Shown here: positions 32,830 to 41,397 of the stretch, in pieces
Numbering within the stretch: position 1 is the first letter of the stretch
Layout of the letters: each line of letters begins with the position of its first letter
DNA from: Azospirillum brasilense
GTDB taxonomy: Bacteria; Pseudomonadota; Alphaproteobacteria; Azospirillales; Azospirillaceae
Direction of reading: 5' to 3'
Length of the DNA: 64,000 nt
Assembly: GCF_003349955.1 (NCBI RefSeq)
Contig: NZ_QLKQ01000031.1
Location: 1 to 64,000 of the forward strand
Notes under the pieces: generated by a model
What the model saw: the letters and a program-made list of their open reading frames with translations, nothing else
Told to the model about the DNA's origin: nothing
The model's database searches: none
Made by a program: the position numbers and the translations under genes

Positions 32830-33516
32830 ATGTCCACGCCCACCTCCATGCTGGATCTGGACCGCTTCCGCGCCACCCCGCTGCAGCACGAGCCATTCGA
32901 CTTCCTCTGCGTCCCCGGCTTCGTGAAGCGGGAGCATCTGGAGGCCCTGCACCGCGACTACCCCAAGGTGGACAAGCCCGGCTCGATCCCGCTCGGCGTC
33001 TTCCCGCAGGGACCGGCCTTCGACGCCCTGATCGAGGAGTTGCGCGGCGCGGCGGTCTGCCAGGCCTTCTCGGAGAAGTTCGGGCTGGACCTGTCGCGCT
33101 ACCCGACCATGTTCACCGCCCGCGGCATGTGCCGGGCGACCGACGGCAAGATCCATCCCGATTCGGCCAGCAAGATCGTCACCGTGCTGATCTACATGAA
33201 CCCGCCCTGGGAGGCGTCGGGCGGGCGCCTGCGCGTCCTGCGCAGCCCGAACCTGGAGGATTACGCCGCCGAGGTGCCGCCGGACGAGGGCACGCTGCTG
33301 TGCTTCCGCCGCTGCGACACCTCCTGGCACGGGCACCATTCCTTCGAGGGCCGGCGCCGCGCCGTGCAGATGAACTGGGTCCGCAACAGCGTCTACATCT
33401 GGCACGAGCAATGGCGCCACCGCGTCGGCGCCTGGCTGAAGAACCGGACGGGGGCGCTCCGGCGCAGTATTGAGGGGCGTTTCCCGGGCGGCCGGGGTGA
33501 AACATCGTCCCCATGA
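32830..33516 (+). CDS. 2-oxoglutarate/Fe(II)-type oxygenase (second of pair)
   Basis: 228 residues from ATG 32830 with GGAGA ahead. Metal ligands: His and Asp in DGKIHPDSASKIVTVLIYMNPPW, distal His in DTSWHGHHSFEGRRRAVQMNWV, with Arg close by for the co-substrate. The beta-helix core is followed by a basic amphipathic tail (HEQWRHRVGAWLKNRTGALRRSIEGR). Paralogous in layout to the gene upstream but not closely similar. Likely a hydroxylase; substrate unknown. Confidence 0.82.
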   Translation: MSTPTSMLDLDRFRATPLQHEPFDFLCVPGFVKREHLEALHRDYPKVDKPGSIPLGVFPQGPAFDALIEELRGAAVCQAFSEKFGLDLSRYPTMFTARGMCRATDGKIHPDSASKIVTVLIYMNPPWEASGGRLRVLRSPNLEDYAAEVPPDEGTLLCFRRCDTSWHGHHSFEGRRRAVQMNWVRNSVYIWHEQWRHRVGAWLKNRTGALRRSIEGRFPGGRGETSSP

Positions 33517-33620
33517 GGGGGCGGCATGGCAGGCTTTCCGATGACAGCGCGCCGGATCTGGACCATATGTTCGGCGCGGCCCTATGGTCCGCACCAGACC
33601 AGATCGTGACGGACAGAGCG

Positions 33621-34607
33621 ATGCCCAGCACCCACCACACCAAGGTTCTCATCATCGGCGCCGGTCCTGCCGGCTACACCGCGGCCATCTACGCGGCGCG
33701 CGCCAACCTGCAGCCGCTGATGGTGCAGGGCATGCAGCCGGGCGGCCAGCTCATGATCACCACCGACGTCGAGAATTATCCCGGCTTCGCCGACCCCATC
33801 CAGGGGCCGTGGCTGATGGAGCAGATGCAGAAGCAGGCGGAGCATGTCGGGACCAAGATGGTCTTCGACCTGATCACCGACGTCGACTTCAGCCAGCGCC
33901 CCTTCGTCTGCAAGGGCGACTCGGGCGACACCTACACCGCCGACAGCGTCATCATCGCCACCGGCGCGCAGGCCCGTTGGCTGGGCATCTCCAGCGAGGA
34001 GATCTACCGCGGCTTCGGCGTGTCGGCCTGCGCCACCTGCGACGGCTTCTTCTTCCGCGGCAAGGAGATCGCGGTGATCGGCGGCGGCAACTCCGCGGTG
34101 GAGGAGGCGCTGTACCTCACCAACCACGCCTCCAAGGTGACGGTCATCCACCGCCGCGACAGCTTCCGCGCCGAGCGGATCATGCAGGACCGGCTGTTCC
34201 GCAACCCCAAGATCGAGGTGGTGTGGGACAGCGTCGTCGAGGAGATCGTCGGCGAGGGCGACGGCTCGCTGGGCAACCCGCGCGGCGTCACCGGCGTGCG
34301 CGTGAAGAACGTGAAGTCGGGCGAGGAGCGGGTGATCCCGGTGGCCGGCGTCTTCGTCGCCATCGGCCACGTCCCGGCCACCGCCGTCTTCCAGGGCAAG
34401 GTGGAGACCGACACCGAGGGCTACATCGTCACCGCCCCCGATTCGACGGCCACCAACGTGCCGGGCGTCTTCGCCGCGGGCGACGTCAAGGACAAGATCT
34501 ACCGGCAGGCCGTCACCGCCGCCGGCATGGGCTGCATGGCCGCCCTGGAGGCCGAGCGCTGGCTGGCCCACCACGAGGGCGAGCCGAGCCCGGCGGGCAA
34601 CTGGTAA
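33621..34607 (+). CDS. trxB: Thioredoxin-disulfide reductase
   Basis: FAD enzyme that passes electrons from NADPH to thioredoxin. 328 residues from ATG 33621 (MPSTHHTKVLIIGAGPAGYTAA). FAD motif GAGPAG at 13-18, redox pair Cys137-Ala-Thr-Cys140, NADPH motif GGGNSAVEEALYL near 155, and C-terminal FAD contact VFAAGDVKDKIYRQAVTAAGMGCMAAL. Standard length. Follows the oxygenase gene by 104 bp. It would supply reduced thioredoxin for MsrA and ribonucleotide reductase. Confidence 0.96.
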   Translation: MPSTHHTKVLIIGAGPAGYTAAIYAARANLQPLMVQGMQPGGQLMITTDVENYPGFADPIQGPWLMEQMQKQAEHVGTKMVFDLITDVDFSQRPFVCKGDSGDTYTADSVIIATGAQARWLGISSEEIYRGFGVSACATCDGFFFRGKEIAVIGGGNSAVEEALYLTNHASKVTVIHRRDSFRAERIMQDRLFRNPKIEVVWDSVVEEIVGEGDGSLGNPRGVTGVRVKNVKSGEERVIPVAGVFVAIGHVPATAVFQGKVETDTEGYIVTAPDSTATNVPGVFAAGDVKDKIYRQAVTAAGMGCMAALEAERWLAHHEGEPSPAGNW

Positions 34608-34620
34608 GTCTGTTTTAGCG

Positions 34621-34642
34621 GGGGGCCGGGCGACCGGCCCCC
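34621..34642. terminator. Hairpin between trxB and doxX
   Basis: GGGGGCCGG (34621-34629), loop GCGA, CCGGCCCCC (34634-34642). It lies between two convergent genes and can stop both. Confidence 0.75.
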
Positions 34643-34644
34643 GC

Positions 34645-35100
34645 CTACCGCCGGTTCATCAGCCCGTCGACGCTGAACCGCCCGGCTCCGGCGGCGATCA
34701 GCGCGAGGAAGCCGCCGATGATGGCGAGGTTCTTCATGAACTGGATGCGCTGCATCCCCTGGGCCTCCGGCGGGTAGGTCCAGTAGCGGTGGGCGATCAG
34801 GGTCGCCATGATGGTGAAGAGCACCACCGCCGCCGCGGCCAGCCGCGTCCAGGCCCCCAGCACCACGGCCAGACCGCCGAAGCATTCCACCGCACCGCCC
34901 AGCGCGGCCAGCAGCATCGGCATGGGCAGCCCTTGCCCTTCCAGGCTCCCGGCGAAGGCGCCGAGGTCCATCAGCTTGCCGAAGCCGCTCTGCACAAAGA
35001 TCGCCCCGATCAGCAGCCTCGCGGCCAGCAGCAGCGCGTCCTGCGCGCCCGTCGCCGCACGGTCAGCCCCGCGCGCTCGGTCGTAATTGTAGGAGGCCAT
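34645..35100 (-). CDS. DoxX-family membrane protein
   Basis: 151 residues from ATG 35100 (GAGAGGGC ahead; the ATG at 35121 is an alternative). Four hydrophobic helices with the family pattern LLLAARLLIGAIFVQSGFGKLMDLGAFAGSLEGQGLPMP and GGAVECFGGLAVVLGAWTRLAA. DoxX proteins are linked to redox or thiol metabolism. Lies leftward of the Dps gene on the same strand. Confidence 0.9.
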   Translation of the reverse strand: MASYNYDRARGADRAATGAQDALLLAARLLIGAIFVQSGFGKLMDLGAFAGSLEGQGLPMPMLLAALGGAVECFGGLAVVLGAWTRLAAAAVVLFTIMATLIAHRYWTYPPEAQGMQRIQFMKNLAIIGGFLALIAAGAGRFSVDGLMNRR

Positions 35101-35192
35101 GGCGCCCTCTCCCGCGTCCATCGGACATCCAAGGAGAACGCGCGGCCCCGCCCGCTTGTTTCGCCCTGCTGTTTTGTTCGGCCCAAAAAGGA

Positions 35193-35222
35193 CGGGGCGC
35201 CGCCCCGAAGGACGGCGCCCCG
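35193..35222 (-). terminator. Terminator of the Dps gene
   Basis: CGGGGCGCCG (35193-35202) with CGGCGCCCCG (35213-35222); on the minus strand TCCTTTTTGG follows. It lies 40 nt past the Dps stop and separates it from DoxX. Confidence 0.8.
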
Positions 35223-35262
35223 CCAAATCACAATGCCGAATCGCGAACCGCCGTGATGACGA

Positions 35263-35730
35263 CTACTCCAGCATGGAACGCAGCATCCAGGCGGTCTTCT
35301 CGTGGATCTGCAGGCGCTGGGTCAGCAGGTCGGCGGTCGGCTGGTCGTTGGCCTCCTCGGCGGTCGGGAAGACCTTGCGGGCGGTGCGGGCGACGGCCTC
35401 GTGCCCCTCGACGAGCTGGCGCAGCATCTCCTGCGCGTTCGGAACGCCCTGCTCCTCCTTGATCGAGGCGAGCTTGGTGAACTGCGAGAAGCTGCCCGGC
35501 GCCGGATAGCCGAGGGCGCGGATGCGTTCCGCCACCTCGTCCAGGGCGGTCCACAGCTCCGTGTACTGGGTCATGAACATGGTGTGGAGCGTGTTGAACA
35601 TCGGCCCCGTGACGTTCCAGTGGAAGGAATGCGTCTTCAGGTACAGGGCGAAGGTGTCGGCGAGCACGTTGTTCAGGCCGTCGGCAATGGCCTTGCGGTC
35701 GGCTTCCGCGATCCCGATGTCGATCTGCAT
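35263..35730 (-). CDS. dps: Dps / ferritin-like DNA-protection protein
   Basis: Stores iron and protects DNA against peroxide. 155 residues from ATG 35730 (GGAGGA ahead). The ferroxidase ligands are all present with the correct spacing: His37, His49, Asp64 and Glu68 ([18 protein letters not shown]...[10 protein letters not shown]). No long basic N-terminal tail, so direct DNA binding is less certain. Its own terminator follows. Confidence 0.94.
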   Translation of the reverse strand: MQIDIGIAEADRKAIADGLNNVLADTFALYLKTHSFHWNVTGPMFNTLHTMFMTQYTELWTALDEVAERIRALGYPAPGSFSQFTKLASIKEEQGVPNAQEMLRQLVEGHEAVARTARKVFPTAEEANDQPTADLLTQRLQIHEKTAWMLRSMLE

Positions 35731-35970
35731 GGTTTCTCTGTCCTCCGAGGGGTTGTCTTCCATTCTTGGCTGCAATCGAGGCTACGCCCCGCTGCGCCTC
35801 GGGTAAAGACCCTACTTTAGAAACTTTCTAAAAAGCAGCCCTGCGCAACCCGCATGCCCCGGCATGCCGTGAAGGCCACCCCCGACAAGCTTGGCCGCGC
35901 CCGGTGCGGATCAAGATGTGCGCCGCAACAGCATCCGTATCAAGCGCTCCGAAGGCCCGGCCCCGCGGCG

Positions 35971-36462
35971 TCAATGGTACAGGCCGACATAGGCGACCAG
36001 ATCCTGGCCCGGCACACGCTTCACGAAGGTGGTCTTCGCCTCGATCCGGTCGCTGGCCGGGTTCAGCCAGCGGTAGTCCACCCAGCCCTCGCCGGCATCG
36101 CGCGCCACCGACAGGATGTCGCGGACGATGTCGCGCCCGTCCGGGTCCTTCACGTTGATCACGCTCATCCCGACCCCGGCGGGCCGGGGCGGATAGACCT
36201 TCCACACCCCGGCGAAGTCGATGACGGTGACGTAGAGCGCGCCGTGCCGGAACTCGCCGTCGCGGTTGAACGCCGCCGCGGCCGCGTCCAGCCCCCGCAC
36301 GGCGATCAGCTCCGCCGCCTTCAGCGCGATGGCGCGGACCTGCTCCCGCTCCGGATCGGCGGGCTGGGCGCGGGCGCCCGCGAAGTGGACCGGCGCCACC
36401 AGAAGGGCGGCCAGCAAAACCCACAAGACGCGGAGCGGCGGCGTTCGGACGAAGACGCTCAT
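35971..36462 (-). CDS. Secreted single-Cache-domain protein
   Basis: 163 residues from ATG 36462. Signal peptide about 1-29 (RVLWVLLAALLVAPVHFAGARA). The rest is one Cache-type sensor domain without any signalling output: REQVRAIALKAAELIAVRGLDAAAAAFNRDGEFRHGALYVTVIDFAGVW...YPPRPAGVGMSVINVKDPDG...GWVDYRWLNPASDRIEAKTTFVKRVPGQDLVAYVGLY. Such free-standing periplasmic Cache proteins may hand a ligand to a receptor. Divergent from the ketopantoate-reductase-type gene. Confidence 0.82.
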   Translation of the reverse strand: MSVFVRTPPLRVLWVLLAALLVAPVHFAGARAQPADPEREQVRAIALKAAELIAVRGLDAAAAAFNRDGEFRHGALYVTVIDFAGVWKVYPPRPAGVGMSVINVKDPDGRDIVRDILSVARDAGEGWVDYRWLNPASDRIEAKTTFVKRVPGQDLVAYVGLYH

Positions 36463-36695
36463 GGCAAATCCCCTGGACCGGCCGATGCAGGAAAATGGGC
36501 GCCGATCGGTCCGCCCACTGTCGAAAGAAAGCCGCCCTCCGGCAATCCGCAATCCTGCGGCCTATTGCCGCAAAGTTCCGCGCGGGCCACACTGTCCCCA
36601 GCGTCCGGCACCAAAGGCCCGCCCGGCCACCGCCGATTCCCCGGCCCCATTCAACGGTGCGCGCCGGCCCGGACCGCATTTGGGAGGAGCAACGC

Positions 36696-37619
36696 ATGCG
36701 CATCGCAATCATGGGGGCGGGCGCGGTCGGCGGCTATTTCGGCGCGCGCCTCGCGGCGACCCACGGAGCCGAGGTGCATTTCATCGCCCGCGGCGCGCAT
36801 CTGGAGGCCATCCGTCGCGACGGCCTGCGCATCGAAAGCGAGGCCGCCCCCCTGCACCTGACCGATGTCCGCGCGACCGACGACCCGGCGGAGATCGGGC
36901 CGGTGGACCTCGTGCTGTTCGCCGTCAAGCTGTGGGACACCGACCGCGCGGCGGAGGCCTGCCGCCCGCTGGTGAAGCCGGGCACCGTGGTGGTCACCGT
37001 GCAGAACGGCGTCACCGGCATGGACACGCTGTGCCAGATCCTGGGGCGGGAGCATGTGGCGGGCGGCGTCGCGCACATCGGCGCCACCATCGCCGCCCCC
37101 GGCGTGATCCGCCACACCGGGACGCTGGCCCGCCTGACCTACGGGGAGCTGGACGGGCGTCCCTCCCCCCGGCTGACCGCCTTCCACGCGCTGGCCGAGG
37201 CGGCCGGCTTCGAGGGGGTGCTGTCCGCGGCGATCCTGCGCGCCCAGTGGGAGAAGTTCGCCTTCCTGGCGCCCTTCAGCGGGGTCACCGCCCTGACCCG
37301 ACAGCCCGCCGGGGTGATCCGCCGCGTTCCGGAAAGCCGCGCCCTGTTCCTCGACGCGGTGGCCGAGGTCGCCCGGCTCGCCCGCGCCCGCGACATCGAT
37401 CTGGGCACCGGCATCGTCGCCCGCGTCGAGGCGCTGCTCGACGGCGTGCCGCCCGCCATGACCTCGTCCATGCTGAACGACCTGACGCGGGGCGGACGGC
37501 TGGAGCTGCCCTGGCTGTCCGGGGCGGTGGTCCAGCTGGGATCGGAGCTGGGGGTGCCGACGCCCGTCCACCGGGTGATCGCGGCGGCCCTGGCGCCCTA
37601 CGCCGACGGACCGCCTTAA
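36696..37619 (+). CDS. 2-dehydropantoate 2-reductase family enzyme
   Basis: 307 residues from ATG 36696 (GGGAGGAGC ahead). Rossmann motif IMGAGAVGGYFGARLA at the N-terminus, LFAVKLWDT with a conserved Lys, VQNGVTGMDTL, and the C-terminal helical domain with WEKFAFLAPFSGVTALTRQP in the place of the catalytic-Lys region. The Asn positions of strict PanE are not all kept, so it may act on another 2-keto acid. If PanE, it reduces ketopantoate with NADPH in coenzyme A synthesis. Ended by a T-tailed hairpin. Confidence 0.85.
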   Translation: MRIAIMGAGAVGGYFGARLAATHGAEVHFIARGAHLEAIRRDGLRIESEAAPLHLTDVRATDDPAEIGPVDLVLFAVKLWDTDRAAEACRPLVKPGTVVVTVQNGVTGMDTLCQILGREHVAGGVAHIGATIAAPGVIRHTGTLARLTYGELDGRPSPRLTAFHALAEAAGFEGVLSAAILRAQWEKFAFLAPFSGVTALTRQPAGVIRRVPESRALFLDAVAEVARLARARDIDLGTGIVARVEALLDGVPPAMTSSMLNDLTRGGRLELPWLSGAVVQLGSELGVPTPVHRVIAAALAPYADGPP

Positions 37620-37636
37620 GGAGTGACACCCCAGCG

Positions 37637-37662
37637 GGGGCGGCGTGACGTCATGCCGCCCC
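37637..37662 (+). terminator. Terminator after the reductase gene
   Basis: GGGGCGGC (37637-37644) and GCCGCCCC (37655-37662), followed by TTTTTT. The loop GTGACGTCAT is itself nearly palindromic. Confidence 0.88.
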
Positions 37663-37865
37663 TTTTTTCCATCGACAGGTCCCCCGCCACGGGTGGACCA
37701 TAACCTTGAAAAGGCACTGTTTTCAAAGCACCGGACCAGTCCGGCACCCTGTCAGGGCCATGCGCGCCGCCGGTGCTTCCGGCCACAGCGTCCCACCCGG
37801 CCCACCCAGGCCACCCGGCGTTCCGGCCGATGCCCACACGGGAAGACGCCATACGGGAGGTGTGC

Positions 37866-39905
37866 ATGCCCCATTCACAGATCCAGACGGCCCGCTGCGC
37901 CGCGCTGGTCGGCCCCTATCTCAGCGGCAAGACATCGCTTCTGGAAAGCCTGCTGTCCGCCGCCGGGGCGACCACGCGCAAGGGCAGCGTCCGCGACGGC
38001 AACGCGGTCGGCGACAGCTCCCCCGAGGCCAAGGCCCGGCAGATGAGCGTCGAGGTCAACGTCGCCTCCTTCGAGTTCCTGGGCGAGCGCTGGAGCGTGC
38101 TCGACTGCCCCGGCTCGGTGGAGTTGGCCTGCGAGACGCAGAGCGCCCTGATGGTGGCCGACGTAGCGGTGATCGTGGCCGAGGCGGCGCCGGAGAAGGC
38201 CGTGCTGCTCGCCCCCCTGTTCAAGTTCCTCGACGACAACCGCATCCCCCACCTGCTGTTCATCAACAAGGTGGACAGCCTGGGCGACCTCAGGGTGCGC
38301 GATGTGGTGCAGGCCTATCAGGCGGTGTCGGCGCGCAAGCTGGTGCTGCGCGAGGTGCCGATCCGCGAGGGCGGCAGGATCACCGGCTTCGTCGATCTGG
38401 TCAGCGAGCGCGCCTGGCACTTCAACCCGCACAAGCCGTCCAACCTCGTCCAGATCCCCGACAGCCTGAAGGACCGCGAGCACGAGGCCCGGCAGGAGAT
38501 GCTGGAGGCGGTCGCCGACTACGACGACGCGCTCCTGGAGAAGCTGCTGGAGGACGTCGCCCCCGACACGCAGGAGGTCTACGACCGGCTGGCCAGCGAG
38601 CTGGCCGACGACCTGATCGTCCCGGTCTTCTTCGGCTCGGCGGAGAACGACAACGGCATCCGCCGCCTGCTGAAGGCGCTGCGCCACGAGGGGCCGGACG
38701 TCGCCACCTCGGCGGAGCGCGCCGGCATCCCGGCGGACGCCACGGTGGCCGCCCAGGTCTTCAAGACGCTGAACGGCTCCCACGCCGGCAAGATCAGCCT
38801 CGTCCGGGTCTGGCGCGGAACGGTCAACGACGGCATGACGCTGGGCGGGGAGCGGGTGTCGGGCGTCTTCCGCATGATGGGCCACAGTCAGGAGAAGCTG
38901 TCCCAGGCGGCGGCCGGCGAGGTGGTGGCGCTCGGCCGGCTCGACAAGGCGGCGACCGGCGACCTGCTGACCGACAAGGGCAACGCCGGCCGGTCGGCGC
39001 CGTGGCCGGAGCTGCCGCCGCCCGTCTTCGGCCTCGCCCTGCACGCCCAGAACCGCAACGACGAGGTGAAGCTGACCGCGGCCATCCAGAAGCTGGTCGA
39101 GGAGGACCCGTCGCTGAGGCTGGACCAGTCCACCGACACCGGCGAGCTGGTGCTGTGGGGCCAGGGCGACATCCATCTCCAGATCGCCATGGACCGGCTG
39201 CGCAACAAGTTCAACGTCTCGGTCAAGGGCGTGCCGCCGCAGGTGCCCTATCGTGAATCGATCCGCAAGGGCACGTCCCACCACGCCCGCTACAAGCGGC
39301 AGACCGGCGGCCACGGCCAGTTCGCCGACATCCATGTGGAGGTCAAGCCGCTGCCCCGCGGCACCGGCTTCCAGTTCGAGGACGGCGTCGTCGGCGGCGT
39401 CGTGCCGCGCCAGTTCATTCCGGCGGTGGAGACCGGCGTGCGCGACTACGCGGTGCGCGGGCCGCTGGGCTTCCCCGTGGTCGATTTCGCGGTGCGGCTG
39501 ACCGGCGGCCAGTTCCACGCCGTGGACAGCTCCGAAATGGCCTTCAAGACGGTGGCGCGGCAGGCGATGGCCGAGGCGCTTCCGGCCTGCGAACCGGTGC
39601 TTCTGGAACCGATCCTGACCGTCTCCATCGCCGTGCCCAGCGACTTCACCTCGAAGGTGCAGCGGCTGGTCAGCGGGCGGCGCGGGCAGATCCTCGGCTA
39701 CGACGCGCGCCCCGGCTGGCAGGGCTGGGACGAGGTGAAGGCCTATCTGCCGCAGGCCGAGATGCACGACCTGATCGTCGAGCTGCGCTCGCTGTCGCTC
39801 GGCGTCGGCACCTTCACCTGGAGCTTCGAGCGGTTGCAGGAGCTGACTGGCAAGGCCGCCGACAAGGCGGTGGAGATCCGCAAGGAGACGCTGGCCGCGC
39901 AATAG
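37866..39905 (+). CDS. Elongation factor G-like GTPase (EF-G paralogue)
   Basis: 679 residues from ATG 37866 (GGGAGG ahead); an upstream ATG at 37830 is possible. The five EF-G domains are recognisable: G domain with P-loop GPYLSGKT, then DCPGS and NKVD; domain II (AAQVFKTLNGSHAGKISLVRVWRGTV); domains III-V (HLQIAMDRLRNKF, KYKR-like YKRQTGGHGQFADIHVEVKPL, and RRGQILGYDARPGW). It is not the canonical factor: DxPGH, where His drives GTP hydrolysis, is DCPGS here, and switch I is shortened. It fits the EF-G-like group found next to ordinary EF-G in many bacteria. Role unknown. Confidence 0.88.
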   Translation: MPHSQIQTARCAALVGPYLSGKTSLLESLLSAAGATTRKGSVRDGNAVGDSSPEAKARQMSVEVNVASFEFLGERWSVLDCPGSVELACETQSALMVADVAVIVAEAAPEKAVLLAPLFKFLDDNRIPHLLFINKVDSLGDLRVRDVVQAYQAVSARKLVLREVPIREGGRITGFVDLVSERAWHFNPHKPSNLVQIPDSLKDREHEARQEMLEAVADYDDALLEKLLEDVAPDTQEVYDRLASELADDLIVPVFFGSAENDNGIRRLLKALRHEGPDVATSAERAGIPADATVAAQVFKTLNGSHAGKISLVRVWRGTVNDGMTLGGERVSGVFRMMGHSQEKLSQAAAGEVVALGRLDKAATGDLLTDKGNAGRSAPWPELPPPVFGLALHAQNRNDEVKLTAAIQKLVEEDPSLRLDQSTDTGELVLWGQGDIHLQIAMDRLRNKFNVSVKGVPPQVPYRESIRKGTSHHARYKRQTGGHGQFADIHVEVKPLPRGTGFQFEDGVVGGVVPRQFIPAVETGVRDYAVRGPLGFPVVDFAVRLTGGQFHAVDSSEMAFKTVARQAMAEALPACEPVLLEPILTVSIAVPSDFTSKVQRLVSGRRGQILGYDARPGWQGWDEVKAYLPQAEMHDLIVELRSLSLGVGTFTWSFERLQELTGKAADKAVEIRKETLAAQ

Positions 39906-39925
39906 CTGGCGGTGTGCGGGGGCGC

Positions 39926-39952
39926 GGGGCCGGGGGAGCGCCCTCCGGCCCC
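39926..39952 (+). terminator. Terminator after the EF-G-like gene
   Basis: GGGGCCGG (39926-39933) with CCGGCCCC (39945-39952), then TTTTT; 20 nt after the stop. Confidence 0.88.
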
Positions 39953-40113
39953 TTTTTCATGGACGGGTGGCGCACGGCGCTCGTCTGAACCCAAGACCGG
40001 AGAAAGAAAATCAGCCCAACAATAAATCAGCACGCCAAACAATAAGTAAGTCTTTCATAACCCGCCATGTGATGAGGACAAGAGAGCGATGCATCGATTG
40101 CGCTTCTGGTATT

Positions 40114-40123
40114 TGGTATACCA
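40114..40123. promoter_or_regulatory. GntR/FadR-type palindrome upstream of the 42-aa gene
   Basis: TGGTATACCA, a perfect 10-bp palindrome fitting the FadR-subfamily consensus TNGTNNACNA, inside a wider CTGGTAT/ATACCAG dyad (40106-40124). It lies 36 bp before the small gene's start. A near match, TTTGGCATACCAAA, precedes the Nramp-like gene at 41256. Confidence 0.5.
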
Positions 40124-40158
40124 GGATACAGTGTCTTCATCGAACGACGGAGATGATC

Positions 40159-40287
40159 ATGACCTACGCGACTGTGACCCATCTGCATGCCAACCAGAAC
40201 GGCACGAAGGGTTCGACTTTCCTGCAGGCCTTCAAGTCCTTCATGGAAGCCTGGTGCGAGAAGTCCCGTCTGTACGGCGTCCTGTGA
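40159..40287 (+). CDS. 42-residue protein of unknown function
   Basis: A short frame starting MTYATVTHLHANQN and ending EKSRLYGVL. Support: a GGAG site 7 nt before ATG 40159, an AT-rich promoter-like stretch with a palindrome upstream, and a strong terminator 37 nt after the stop, so this looks like a complete monocistronic unit. The peptide is half polar and half amphipathic helix (TFLQAFKSFMEAWCEKS) with a single Cys. I do not recognise a family. Confidence 0.6.
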   Translation: MTYATVTHLHANQNGTKGSTFLQAFKSFMEAWCEKSRLYGVL

Positions 40288-40323
40288 GCATGCCTCGCCG
40301 GCAGCCGGACGACACCGGACGAC

Positions 40324-40354
40324 GAAAGGGCCGCGATCCAGTCGCGGCCCTTTC
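40324..40354 (+). terminator. Terminator of the 42-aa gene
   Basis: A 13-bp perfect stem GAAAGGGCCGCGA (40324-40336) with 40342-40354 and a 5-nt loop. The stem ends in CTTTC on the plus strand. Confidence 0.88.
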
Positions 40355-40418
40355 TGATTCCAGCGCCATGTGAATCCAAGCTTTTTCTATCGTTCGACGC
40401 CGTCACACCGATACGGCG

Positions 40419-40634
40419 TCAATCCGACGTGTCCGTCGCGATCCACAGATGACGGCGGGTTCCGCGCGGCGGCCGGTTCATGTTGGCCGGACGCCCCCAG
40501 GGCCGCACGGGAGCGACAAAGGCGCCCGGGTCCCGGTGGCTTCCCCACACCGCGGTCAGCATGGACGCGATGCCGGTCGCGGCGAAGGTGGCGAGGCACA
40601 GCGCCACGGCGAGTGAGATCGGTTCCAGAACCAT
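40419..40634 (-). CDS. Small single-helix membrane protein
   Basis: 71 residues; ATG 40634 preceded by GGGAG. One hydrophobic segment near the N-terminus (ISLAVALCLATFAATGIASMLTAVW), then a basic Pro/Arg tail (RPWGRPANMNRPPRGTRRHLW). No family recognised. Support is the ribosome site and the composition; longer frames in other registers here are not convincing. Confidence 0.5.
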   Translation of the reverse strand: MVLEPISLAVALCLATFAATGIASMLTAVWGSHRDPGAFVAPVRPWGRPANMNRPPRGTRRHLWIATDTSD

Positions 40635-40994
40635 GGAAGCTCCCGCACAAACTGGTCGCGCGCCGGCGTCGGGCAGCGCAATCCTCTGAGGCGACGCCCC
40701 GACAACAGATTGGCCGGCGCGCGTTGCACGACTTCCCGCTCGCCTTGCCCTTCAGCATAGGTGCTTTCAGTTCCTCAGGACCCCCGCTTTTTTCACAGAG
40801 CGGCAAACCACACACATCGGTGCGGTTTCTTCGCGCCGAGCGGCGCGGCTTTAAAATTCGTGCAGGCTGTGGATTAAAAACCTAGCTGATGCGTCTCCCG
40901 CGCCTCCGTCGCCGCGGAGATCCGTGGAAGCGACGATCAGTTTTCATCCCTGAAGATATCAAAAAATCCTCGCCTTCATAATACTGAGACGAGA

Positions 40995-41028
40995 AAAGGC
41001 TGCCCCTGACTCAACAGGGACAGCCTTT
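40995..41028 (-). terminator. Orphan terminator-like hairpin
   Basis: AAAGGCTGCCCCTG (40995-41008) pairs with CAGGGACAGCCTTT (41015-41028) with one mismatch. On the minus strand TTTTC follows, so it would end a leftward transcript beginning somewhere in 41030-41397, where no protein gene is visible. Confidence 0.6.
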
Positions 41029-41255
41029 GGGGAGGCGACGCAGCGTGCGGCCCAAGATCGCTGAGTCAAGCCGCATATGGATGCGTCCATTGCCCTGCGC
41101 AACCGACCAACTTGATCATGAATTCATTTTCATAACTCAGGAATCGATCATATCCAATATGGGTAGTGGCGGTTTTAGTCCCCGATTTTTGCATTTTTCC
41201 TGAGGCTGAAAAACGCCCCGCCTTCCCAGATTTTTTTTCCTACGTTCCGCTGATA

Positions 41256-41269
41256 TTTGGCATACCAAA
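41256..41269. promoter_or_regulatory. Palindrome upstream of the Nramp-like gene
   Basis: TTTGGCATACCAAA, palindromic except the central pair, 128 bp before the start. It resembles TGGTATACCA at 40114. Confidence 0.45.
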
Positions 41270-41397
41270 CTATGGCGTGCAGGAAACCAGCCCCTGCAGC
41301 AAAGCACGGATCGGAAAAGGAGCCGGACGGAACCGGGCCGAAAATGTCGCGAACGGCCCGACGCCAATCGACAGGCCAATCCTAGGGAGGAACGGGA

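Larger units (their letters stand above)
40635..41397. other. 763-bp stretch without a confident gene
   Basis: AT-richer than its surroundings on the right. It contains a terminator-like hairpin (40995-41028) not attached to any gene, the palindrome TTTGGCATACCAAA (41256-41269), T-rich runs (41184-41240), and the promoter and ribosome site (GGGAGGAACGGG) of the Nramp-like gene. A small RNA on the minus strand ending at 40995 is possible but not shown. Confidence 0.5.
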
